Shown here piece by piece: positions 1-8,300 of a stretch of 25,461 bases of DNA. The position numbers were made by a program, and so were the translations under genes. The notes below the pieces were generated by a model. The model saw only the letters and a program-made list of their open reading frames with translations. It was not told the DNA's origin and made no database searches. The DNA comes from Chara braunii (lineage: Eukaryota; Streptophyta; Charophyceae; Charales; Characeae). The stretch spans positions 26,935-52,395 of the forward strand of contig BFEA01001097.1 in assembly GCA_003427395.1 (NCBI GenBank). Reading direction: 5' to 3'. Numbering within the stretch: position 1 is the stretch's first letter; each line of letters begins with the position of its first letter.

Positions 1-61
1 GGGGATTAGGTGTTTGAGTGTGTAGCGTGTATCTCTTGTGTGCAGGAACCCCTGTGGCACA

Positions 62-1549
62 TTATTGTGACACGAGAACGAAGTTAGGTTGTAAGAAGGG
101 GACTTGGAAGCAGTGGAAAGGTCTCCTTTGCCATAATGGCTCTGTGGCTCTCCAATGCTTCCAGTGGATGTTGAGCTCACTGTCCAGTTCGGAGAATGAT
201 TGGTGCGGATCTTGCCACAGCAGGCAGAAGGCGGACTTCAATGTTTCCCGAACAGCAAGGTCCTTCTCCTCCCTATAGTCCCGAATGAATGTTTTCCACG
301 CATCTTGCGTGTGGGACCTGATAGTGTCTTCCAAAACTTGTTGGTCTTGCTGCAGACCGAATTGGTGGTCCCGTGTTTCAAACGAGCACCTGGCTCTCCA
401 GGCCAACATGAGCACTTGCAGTCTCGTGTAAGAGAAGAGATTAGTTGCATAGGGGGACCAATGATTCATTAGGTGCTGTTTTTCGCCCAGCAGCAGCAGC
501 CCCAGGTCCCATGGGATATGCTCTCCTGTGAGGGAACGAAAGGCTGCATCCCACCATTGCCACAATTGAGTGACCATGGGGCAGGCTAGCAAACAATGCT
601 CCAAAGTGGCCCTGGCTGGTGGCGTCGCCCTGCCACAGTAGGCACAAAGAGGCGATAGCAACCCTTTTTGTTCCAGGTCTGTACGAGAGACCAGCCAATC
701 TGGGGTGGGTAGGCAGCGGTGGATAATTTGCCATTGCAGAGCTCGCAGATTCGTGGGCATAATTTTGGCATACTTGGCCCACGACAGGTCATCTGTCAGC
801 TTTGAGTCTAAAGGTGAATCACGCGCCCATCTGTCAGATAATGTTTGGCCAATCTCCGGGGCTGTCCTTGAGGCCCTATACCCACCTTTGACTGTGTAGT
901 CCCAAATGCGCATGGGTTTTGAGTCAGGCCATTCCCATTCAGCCGGGTCAAACGGGAGCTTAGCCACGGGGGTTGTGGGTTCGAACACAAAGAGTCTGTC
1001 TTGCGCGTCCCCCACGACACGTACATGCATCAACCCTCCCCAATTTTCGGTCCCGTCAAGGTTATCATTTCTTGTGAATTTCGAGAATCTGGCCCCAGGG
1101 CTTAGAAGGTTGTATGCTTGCAGCGTACATTGACCATTGTTATTGCTGCAGACTCTAAAAACTGTAAGTGGATGAGGCAGGTCAGCAAATTTGACAATCC
1201 AATTGTCGTCCCTGACATCCGGGCCGTTTTGGATGGTGAGGCGCCACGCGAGGGGGAGGGCCTCCTTCAGCAAGATCTTTCTATCCCCCACATTTTTGGC
1301 ATGCTTAAGCTTGCGTCGGAGTTGCTCGGTTGTTGCCCAGTCGTTTGCCCGCGGGTCCCACAAGTCCCCTATTGTATACATTCCCCTTCTCGCCCAAGTG
1401 AGCCACGGGGAGTTATTTTTAAGGCTGAAGGGGTTGCCATTTTCGTCCAGGACGCCGGGATTCCGAAACAGGGGTTGCCTCCAAATGTCTTGCCATCTAT
1501 TCGGGGGCTGTTTTTGCTCCGGCCCTCGCCTTCTCCAAAGTTTGAGCAT
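62..1549 (-). CDS. LINE ORF2 C-terminal part with zf-RVT zinc-binding module (frameshifted)
   Basis: This frame continues ORF2 after a one-base shift. The first ATG is at 1549, but related sequence already starts in this frame around 1570 (a P-L-D-P-L-W-P-Y stretch), so the ATG is not a real start. The key feature is CAYC-(11 residues)-H-CLLA-C, i.e. CX2C...HX4C, preceded by a W-x-I-I-H-R-x-L-P stretch. This is the arrangement of the zinc-binding region (zf-RVT) at the C-terminus of plant LINE RT proteins. The remainder is W-rich with no recognised fold. It ends with TAA at 62-64. The plus-strand LINE at 22861-24450 has an equivalent domain. The break lies in a short G run (plus strand), so a real deletion and a base-calling error are both possible. 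Confidence 0.85.
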   Translation of the reverse strand: MLKLWRRRGPEQKQPPNRWQDIWRQPLFRNPGVLDENGNPFSLKNNSPWLTWARRGMYTIGDLWDPRANDWATTEQLRRKLKHAKNVGDRKILLKEALPLAWRLTIQNGPDVRDDNWIVKFADLPHPLTVFRVCSNNNGQCTLQAYNLLSPGARFSKFTRNDNLDGTENWGGLMHVRVVGDAQDRLFVFEPTTPVAKLPFDPAEWEWPDSKPMRIWDYTVKGGYRASRTAPEIGQTLSDRWARDSPLDSKLTDDLSWAKYAKIMPTNLRALQWQIIHRCLPTPDWLVSRTDLEQKGLLSPLCAYCGRATPPARATLEHCLLACPMVTQLWQWWDAAFRSLTGEHIPWDLGLLLLGEKQHLMNHWSPYATNLFSYTRLQVLMLAWRARCSFETRDHQFGLQQDQQVLEDTIRSHTQDAWKTFIRDYREEKDLAVRETLKSAFCLLWQDPHQSFSELDSELNIHWKHWRATEPLWQRRPFHCFQVPFLQPNFVLVSQ

Positions 1550-4500
1550 ATATGGCCACAGGGGGTCCAGGGGGATGTCTGCTCTGCTTGCCTCGGGTCG
1601 GTCGCCTGCCGTTGTCGCGGGGGGGAGGGCAGAGTCGAATCGGTGTTAGTCAGCCACTGGAAGGGGTGCAGCGGGTTGTCCGTCAATGCTTCTGATGCCA
1701 AGGAGGCAATCTGAAGGCAAACTAGTTGGGCCCAGGGGACGTGATTGCCCATCAACAGCCTGACCACAACTTTGAAGATCAGTGTTTCACTTTCTCTCTC
1801 CGCATCCAGGATTCCCAATCCACCCTTGGTTCTTGGCTGCGTTAGAACTTCCCAACTTACCCTTGATATACATCCCTCCGCTCTGGCACTATTTTTCCAG
1901 AGATATGTAGTTAATGCTTTCCTGAGTTTGGCATATTGTTGCCTCTTAAGTGGCCAGATCGCTAGTTTGTACCAGATAGCTGTCAAGATTGCATTGTTTA
2001 TTCCCAACGCCCTGCCCACTAACGAGGTATGTAGCCTCTCCCATCTTGCCAATCGGCCTATTGCGAGGTTGACTAGCGCGTCACCATGGTCGTGTGGGGA
2101 ACCTAGTGCTGTTAGCCTCACCACTAATATTCTAATGGCATCTTCCTTACATGCCCAGGCCACTGCCGGTTCTTGCGGTGGGGGCTCTCCTTGAGGGTGG
2201 AGCCACCATCCTTCCGTTTTTGCCCCCCAGTTGACTTTTATGTCCGCTGGCAGTGAGAAGAGTTGTATGGTCGGAGAGAGGGCACGCACACTGTCATCAT
2301 CCACTTTGATGAGGACAGTGAGATCGTCGGCGAATTGCGACGTCACTGGGATAAGGTGGTCCGGGATCTCCGAGATAGGCACTCTGCTGATGTTAGGGTG
2401 GACTCTGATGAATGAGGTCAGTGCTTCCATCACAATCACAAACAACAGGGGTGCGATGGGGTCACCCTGCCGGACCGACCTTTGGAGGTGTATCAGTGGA
2501 GACAGGTGGTCATTAAGCATGACATTCGTGGTGGCCGTCCTATGAAAAATTTGAACCCAGTGGCAAAAGGCAGGCCCGAAATTCATGCGACCTAAGCACA
2601 TGTCCAGAAAGTCCCAATCAACATGATCGTAGGCTTTCTCAAAATCAATGAAGATACTGGCGGCTTGGACTTTTCGTTGGTGGGCGTACTTGATGGTCTC
2701 ATTGACCAGCAGGACATTGTCCTGGATATTACGGTTGGGCATAAAGCCCAACTGGTCAGGATGGATCAACACATTCATATAGGGCAGCAATCTCTTAGTT
2801 AGTGCTTTCGCCACCATCTTGTATGGGACCGGAAGAAGGGTTATAGGTCTGTAATTTCTAATGTCCTCCTTGTCGTCCTTTTTGTAGAGGAAAGTGGTGA
2901 CTCCTTGTCCCAGCATGCCCCCAAAGGTACCTTCTTTCTGGACCGCCAAGATATACTCCATTAGATCATCCTTAAGAGGGTCCCATAATCGAATCCAAAA
3001 TTCCTTCGGAAACGAGTCGATACCGGGAGTCTTTTCATCGTCCATGTCTCTCAGCGCCTCCCAGACCTCTTGTTGAGTGAGGGGAGCGTCAAGGTCAGTC
3101 CTTTGAGAGTCCGTGAGGCGCGAGTGGATTGCAGTCAACAGCTCATCCCTTGCCTGGCGGACGCTCCCCACGGGTTTGTTTGGTGTTTGGGAAGTGAAGA
3201 GGTGTCGGTAATATTGGGCAGCGTAATCTGTTATGGAGTAAGCGTTGTTTGCAGGCTGGGCCGCCCCATCCAGAGGGTGTCTGAGCATGGAGACAGTGTT
3301 AGCTCTCTCTCTGGCTTTCGCTTTGTTGAAAACGCTCTTTGCCATTGTGCCCTCCGTATGTGTATGTTTTATCCTGGCCAGTATCCTCCATGCTTGTGTT
3401 TGTTGTTCAATATAGGCTTGGAGGTGGTCCCTGGCTTCCTGCAGTCTGTCAAAAGTGGCAGCATGTTGTGGATCGTCCATAAGTTGGTCGTCCCAATCTT
3501 CCAGGTCCTTCATCAGTTTTTCAAGAAGAGCCTTGTTGTCCCTAGCATGTTGGATGGAGAACTTTTTGGCTCTTTCTCTCAACTGCACCACACCATCATT
3601 GAACCATTTAACTATGTCCCCTGATACCGGTTTCTGAGTTTGCCAGTACTCCCAAAACGAAGTGATGGTATCCTTGAATTTTGAGAGGGGGAGCAAAGAC
3701 GTGTTCAGTTTGAAGAAGGTAGGACCCCTCTGGATGTGATTGTGCCAGGACAGACAAAGTGTGATCATGCGATGGTCGAAGGACCTGCACGGGCTGATGG
3801 TTGTTATTTCTGCTGTCGTAACCAGGCCGACGAGGTCCTTTGACACCAGCGTAAGGTCAATGCAGGAGTTGGCCAGGCCTCGTTCACCTCTGGAGGACAT
3901 GCAAGTATAGGCACGTTGGGAGGGGTGCAACAGTGCGTACATATCAACAAGCTCTCGGTCCGCCATGAATTGCCTGAGCATAAGTACATCCAGTCCCACT
4001 CCGGTCTGCTGCAGATCCCCCTGGTCTTGTGTGTGGGAGGGGGATCTGCGATCTATAGCCGGGTCGAGCGAGGTGTTGAAGTCGCCCACTAGTATGTGCG
4101 GGGCGTCGACCGGCAGCCTGTTTTGAAGAGAAGCCCAGAATTTTATCCTACCAGCTGGGTCGTTCGGTGCATAGACATTGGTTAGGGAAAATTCTTTTTC
4201 TTCGAAGGTCACTTTAAGGCAGACCCACCTCCCATGTTGTTCATCCCGGTCCATGCTAACGGGTTTCAGTCTAGAGGATGGGGGGAGCCAGATCGCCACC
4301 CCAGCATATGCCCTGGTTCTAGATGGCGCCGAGTAGGACATATATGGCCATAAGGATTTTCCTTTTGCGTTATGCGATGGGGTATCATGCAGGTGCGTTT
4401 CTTGTACATAGAGTGTATCTGGCCATGACCCCGTTGCCGTGGGTTTGATCATATTGTAGATCGCCTCCTTTTTGTCTGTCGACGCCTGAATGAGCCCATT

Positions 4501-4797
4501 GACGTTAAGGGAGCGAATATCTATGTCTGCCTGGGCCAGTTTGGTTGCCCATTGGGGTTGTCTCTTGACTGTAGGGAAACCCTGGGGGGGCGGTGGACAT
4601 GGAGGGGGCGATGATCGGAGGGGCGGTGGTGGGGGGGTGGATCGGGACGAAGAGTCATAAGGCTGCCCCTGTGCCTGGCCCGCTGAACGGCGGGCCCCAT
4701 TAGAAAGCAGTTTACTGCTGCTTGATGCCATACAGTTTGGTATAGGTGGGGCCATCATTTTTGTCATCACTTCGAAGTCACCGGGCCAAGTCTTCAA
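1369..4797 (-). CDS. LINE ORF2, endonuclease and reverse transcriptase part
   Basis: This is the catalytic polyprotein that nicks target DNA and copies the element RNA by target-primed reverse transcription. The open frame begins at a TTG at 4797; the first ATG is at 4767. Residues below count from 4797. A Pro-rich linker (54-75) precedes an APE-type endonuclease: LNVNG (97-101), QETH (132-135), NVY (207-209), GDFN (238-241), CIDL (312-315) and FDH (340-342). The RT follows with NYRPITL (648-654), DFEKAYD (718-724, catalytic Asp 718), RSVRQGDP (773-780) and FADD (822-825, the other two catalytic Asp). All catalytic motifs seem intact. The genuine reading frame is lost near 1570-1574, after which translation to 1369 is out of frame; the true C-terminus is encoded in the frame 1549-62. 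The stop of the upstream ORF overlaps the frame start (TTGA at 4797-4794). Confidence 0.92.
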   Translation of the reverse strand: MKTWPGDFEVMTKMMAPPIPNCMASSSSKLLSNGARRSAGQAQGQPYDSSSRSTPPPPPLRSSPPPCPPPPQGFPTVKRQPQWATKLAQADIDIRSLNVNGLIQASTDKKEAIYNMIKPTATGSWPDTLYVQETHLHDTPSHNAKGKSLWPYMSYSAPSRTRAYAGVAIWLPPSSRLKPVSMDRDEQHGRWVCLKVTFEEKEFSLTNVYAPNDPAGRIKFWASLQNRLPVDAPHILVGDFNTSLDPAIDRRSPSHTQDQGDLQQTGVGLDVLMLRQFMADRELVDMYALLHPSQRAYTCMSSRGERGLANSCIDLTLVSKDLVGLVTTAEITTISPCRSFDHRMITLCLSWHNHIQRGPTFFKLNTSLLPLSKFKDTITSFWEYWQTQKPVSGDIVKWFNDGVVQLRERAKKFSIQHARDNKALLEKLMKDLEDWDDQLMDDPQHAATFDRLQEARDHLQAYIEQQTQAWRILARIKHTHTEGTMAKSVFNKAKARERANTVSMLRHPLDGAAQPANNAYSITDYAAQYYRHLFTSQTPNKPVGSVRQARDELLTAIHSRLTDSQRTDLDAPLTQQEVWEALRDMDDEKTPGIDSFPKEFWIRLWDPLKDDLMEYILAVQKEGTFGGMLGQGVTTFLYKKDDKEDIRNYRPITLLPVPYKMVAKALTKRLLPYMNVLIHPDQLGFMPNRNIQDNVLLVNETIKYAHQRKVQAASIFIDFEKAYDHVDWDFLDMCLGRMNFGPAFCHWVQIFHRTATTNVMLNDHLSPLIHLQRSVRQGDPIAPLLFVIVMEALTSFIRVHPNISRVPISEIPDHLIPVTSQFADDLTVLIKVDDDSVRALSPTIQLFSLPADIKVNWGAKTEGWWLHPQGEPPPQEPAVAWACKEDAIRILVVRLTALGSPHDHGDALVNLAIGRLARWERLHTSLVGRALGINNAILTAIWYKLAIWPLKRQQYAKLRKALTTYLWKNSARAEGCISRVSWEVLTQPRTKGGLGILDAERESETLIFKVVVRLLMGNHVPWAQLVCLQIASLASEALTDNPLHPFQWLTNTDSTLPSPPRQRQATDPRQAEQTSPWTPCGHICSNFGEGEGRSKNSPRIDGKTFGGNPCFGIPASWTKMATPSALKITPRGSLGREGECIQ

Positions 4798-5441
4798 GGC
4801 ACGACCTTGACGGGGAGCACGAACGGTGGGTCATCCCACTGGTTGTGTTCCTCAAGGATGTTATCTTCCAAGAAGGTCTGCATGAAGATCAAATTTTCAC
4901 TCGTTGTCCAAGCATAGTTGGTTACGAATCGTGTTGTGGGGAGGTCCATCAGCTGATGATGGCTGAACCACTTGGCGTCTGAGCTTGTTTTGGCGGTCTC
5001 ACTTTTGGGATCCAGCAGGAGCAGGACCGGGATTATGCCCTTCGGGAATGTGTGAGTCTGAAGAAGGACCACCCCCAACACTTCAGATATGTTAGCCTCT
5101 CTAACCCTGGATTTCAGACGCTTAAGGATCACGGCCGTCGATGGATTCCCTCTCCAACCTTCAATCGTTAGATTCATCATCGTCGGTGCGGTCTTCGGCT
5201 GTTGAGGCCGGCGGGTGGAGTCCACTGGGGCGCCAAGGCGTAGCAGCCACTGGCCTCCCTCCTTCTCCCTTTTAACGAGGAAGATGGCGACCCCGGGGGG
5301 CATCACCACCGGGGAGCTGTCGTCCACTTGTAGCCGCACCATGTCCCGCATCCTTTTCGAGGGAGCGTCCAATTGTCGACCATCGTCTGAATGCAACTGA
5401 TTTTCATCCGCGTCATCGTCATCATGGACTATTATAGTCAT
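4794..5441 (-). CDS. LINE accessory ORF of unknown function
   Basis: A 215-codon frame starts at an ATG (5441-5439) that overlaps the TGA of the preceding ORF as ATGA, and ends at a TGA (4794-4796) that overlaps the frame of ORF2. It opens with an acidic stretch (DDDDADEN), then an alternating hydrophobic/charged part with likely beta strands and amphipathic segments (GVAIFLVKREKEGGQWLLRL; later ILKRLKSRVREANISEVLGVVLLQ). I see no zinc knuckle, RT, protease or nuclease motif. The frame is clean over its whole length, unlike the stop-ridden region upstream. It could be a separately translated protein made by termination-reinitiation, or the C-terminus of a longer ORF1 product displaced by a frameshift. 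Function is unknown. Confidence 0.6.
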   Translation of the reverse strand: MTIIVHDDDDADENQLHSDDGRQLDAPSKRMRDMVRLQVDDSSPVVMPPGVAIFLVKREKEGGQWLLRLGAPVDSTRRPQQPKTAPTMMNLTIEGWRGNPSTAVILKRLKSRVREANISEVLGVVLLQTHTFPKGIIPVLLLLDPKSETAKTSSDAKWFSHHQLMDLPTTRFVTNYAWTTSENLIFMQTFLEDNILEEHNQWDDPPFVLPVKVVP

Positions 5442-6344
5442 CCGGCTGCGGGCCCCGGAGGGGGCACCCGGGGGCGGGCCAGGTTGGCTTTCCAGCGACC
5501 CAACCGAATTTCCCGGCGGATATCCTCGTGGGACCCCAAGGTTTGAGGTGTGGAGTGGTGGGCATGGGATCTTAGGGGGGACATAACCATATCCATTATC
5601 GGTTCATGGTCAGCGTTCCCAGGCGGCTCCTGGATGGTGTACAGCGTGGCACAGAGTTCGTGCACCAGTATCTTGGGCCAGGCGAGTCCCTCATGGAGGA
5701 ATGCCTCCTCGGTATCCTCCAGGGGCGGCCGAGTGTCATCGTTCGTTTTTTTTCCAAATCGGACCTTGACGTAGTTGTCGATTTTGTCAAGGAAATCATT
5801 GACCACCAGCACGATTGCGGCTCCGACCTCCATCCAGTTTATTGCTGAGACTGTCTCATACTTGTCGACCATGGCCAGGACTCTGGGGCTATACATCAGG
5901 ACGTGTTTGGCCTCTCCCCAATATATGTTGTCCAGTTTGTCACCCAGCTTGTCATCTTACATGGAGAAGATCTTGGTGAGGGTCCATTATGTGAGGAATG
6001 CGAGTTTTTGTTGGACTTCCTCTTTAGTCGCCAAGGGCGATGGGTGGACTTCTTCCGGTGGTGTGGAGTGAGGGGGAACCGGTTCCAACTCCATGGCCAT
6101 AGGCTGGGCTGGCTGATGAATGGACTGTGGCAAGTCGGAGGGGGGGCCCGATGTGTCCATGTCCTGAGGTACCTGCCTATCGTTGTACCAGTCCGGAAGA
6201 GCAACGGCTGGATGATCTGGCATAGCCTGTAACTGTTGTTCCTACGCCTTCTGTCTTTCTGCCTCTTGCTGCCAGAAGAGGTGAAGTTGGAGTTGCTGCT
6301 GCTGCAGAACTTGTTGTTGTTTGGCAGCAGTGTTGATGTTGTCA
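5438..6344 (-). pseudogene. LINE ORF segment of unknown function, interrupted by stops
   Basis: One frame carries protein-like sequence across this stretch, interrupted by TAG at 6242-6244, TAA at 5987-5989 and TAA at 5957-5959. Clean pieces are 6223-5987 (78 codons, Pro-rich, ATG start) and 5896-5438 (152 codons, ATG start). The short bridge between them (WTLTKIFSM, then DDKLGDKLDNIYWGEAKHVL) reads as ordinary protein on both sides of the stops, so I take them as mutations in a once-open frame. Upstream the frame is Gln-rich and meets the preceding frame through a frameshift inside CAA/CAG repeats between about 6344 and 6250. The 152-codon part looks helical (VLAMVDKYETVSAINW; VVNDFLDKIDNYVKV). 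No family is recognised. It ends with TGA overlapping the next ATG. Confidence 0.5.
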
Positions 6345-8300
6345 TTGCAAGTGCAGGTGTTGGAGCAGCAACTGTTGCTGTATCAGCATGTCCTGGTGTT
6401 GTTGGTGTTGATATTGCACCAGTTGTGCTTGGAGCAGGAGCCTGAGATGCTCCTCTCAGTCGTTCTGTTGGATGAATTATTATTGTTGTTGTTGTTGCTG
6501 GACCTGCATTTGCGTTTGTGTTTGTGGCATGATGTCGGTGTGCCTCTGCTCCTGCACGTGGTACTCCATTTGAGAAGTCCGGGTGTCACACATGTGTTGC
6601 TGCTGCATCTGTTGCTGCCGTCGGACCAACATCGGTTGTTGTTGGTTTTCTTGTTGTTGTGGGCCGGTATGGAGGGGCTGTTGTTGCAGTACGGCCGCCG
6701 GTAGTTGGTCAGACACGACTCGGCTCGGATGCTGCTCCAGCGGGTCGGGATGCAGTTGTGGCACCATTGGCCCATGCTGGCCAGTTTGGTCCATTTCGTG
6801 TTTCTGTTGTGCGTTCTCCCCTCCACGAGAAACGGTTGGGAGCCCCGGGTCCGCCAACAATTGTTGCTCCCCGGTGTGCAGACGGTCCAGGGTCCCTCCA
6901 AAGGGCACCGGCCCGTCATCTTCAGGAGGGCGGGGACGAGTTTGGTACTCGACTTTTTCCGGGGGGGTAATCAGCAGGAACTTATGCTCACCGGTGAGTT
7001 CTGAAACCACTTCCTTGAGTCTTGTGGTCCGTGGCCCTTTCTCATCAAGGCAGGGTGTTCCGTCCTGCGCTGGAGAGTGTTTCTGTCCTTCGCGCCCGTC
7101 CTCCTTCTGGCACTGCAGTTTTGTTACCTGCTCCTCATGTGTCTGCGATTGTGATTGCGACTGTGAGTGTGGTTGCGACCTTGATAGCCTCAGGCAAATT
7201 GTGGCAGGCGGCACTGCAGCCGTACCTCCATCGCTGGACTCTACTTGTGGCCCCTGCAGGGAGCAGGAGGAGGGTTGTGATAACAAAAGTGGCATGGTGG
7301 TGTAGCCCCGACCCGACAGGATTCAATGCGACTCAGAGTGATTCGTTGTCGATTGGTTGTTCCCTGGTACAGTCTGAGTTGCAGAGAGTGGCTTTTCCGA
7401 CACTGAGAGGGGGGAGGTTGGGGAAGCAGCCGGCAATTCCATCTTTCCCTTTGAGACTTCACGGGGCTGGGTAAATGCTGCACCCTTAATCTTGGTGAGA
7501 AAGGAGTTGGCCTTGAGCCACATTCGGTGGGTGTTGAGGATTTTGGAATTCCCCACGCCCATTCTGGCAGCTCCATCCCCGCCTCCTACAGCTGAGGACG
7601 TCTCTCCCACCACCCGTGGGTGGCTCACTACATGTGCGGCCAGTTGCCTGCCCCCTCCCAGCCGAACAGATTCTTGTTTACTATTGTCAGCAGCCAAAGG
7701 TATCAACGCTCTATCGAGGTGGTCGCAGGGCGCCTTCGAAGGACCGCTGTGGGAGGGAGGGGCGCAGTCAGGTTCGTGAGGCTGTGTTATCCTCAGTTGC
7801 CATGTCACCCTGGTGTAAGTGGCCAGAGCCAGGGACGGGCTCGGTTCAGATGACCCGGCCACTGCGCTCTTCTCTCCCTGGTGGTCGTGCACCATCAACC
7901 GATCCTGCTGTGCCCCACCACCATTGTGGGAGGGAGAGGCGCAGTCAGGTTCGTGAGACTGTGCTATCTTCAGTTTTCCTGTTTCCCTGGTGCAAGTGGC
8001 CACAGCCAGTGCCGGGTTCGGTTAAGACGACTCAGCCACCACGCAGTTATCTCCCTGTCGGTCATGTACCATCAACCGATCCTGCTGCGCCCCACCATCC
8101 TGCCCCTGAATCGGAGTTACTTTAGAGATTGTCCTCTCCGGGCTATCTGTCTGAGTCACAACCACCGGGGGTGCTGTGGTTTGTGCGGTTTGTGGTAGTG
8201 GAGGTTGATGTGCCTGTGTCGTTTGCCGGTCGCAGGGCTCCATGTTGTCGCCCTTCCTGAGATGGGCCTGTTGGTGTTCCAACCGACGTTCTTCTGGTGG
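6345..8300 (-). pseudogene. Gln/Pro-rich ORF1 extension with in-frame stops
   Basis: This stretch continues in exactly the same frame as the gag-like ORF1, interrupted by TAA 8022-8024, TGA 7323-7325, TAA TAA 6477-6482 and TGA 6456-6458, with another TGA at 6342-6344 marking its end. The longest clean pieces are 8003-7323 and 7295-6480 (271 codons, ATG). Composition is low complexity: an S-Q repeat near 7150, Gln runs between 6700 and 6480, and a 59-residue tandem repeat at 7748-8097. The Gln-rich tail is reminiscent of disordered, condensation-prone RNA-binding proteins, but that is only an analogy. The TAA at 8022 aligns with GAA in the second repeat unit, so that stop arose after the duplication. 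I infer a decayed C-terminal extension of ORF1. Confidence 0.5.
7748..8097 (-). repeat. 177-bp in-frame tandem duplication inside ORF1 extension
   Basis: Two adjacent units (7748-7924 and 7925-8097) are clearly similar over their length. The 177-bp period equals 59 codons, so the duplication keeps frame; both units encode an H-E-P-D-C-A...P-S-H and A-Q-Q-D-R-L-M-V-H-D pattern. A TAA at 8022-8024 in one unit corresponds to GAA in the other. Confidence 0.8.

Noticed and set aside
6583-7305. Plus-strand 240-codon Cys-rich ORF
   Set aside because: It is the antisense shadow of the Gln-rich minus-strand frame; CAA/CAG complements read as Cys/Leu codons.
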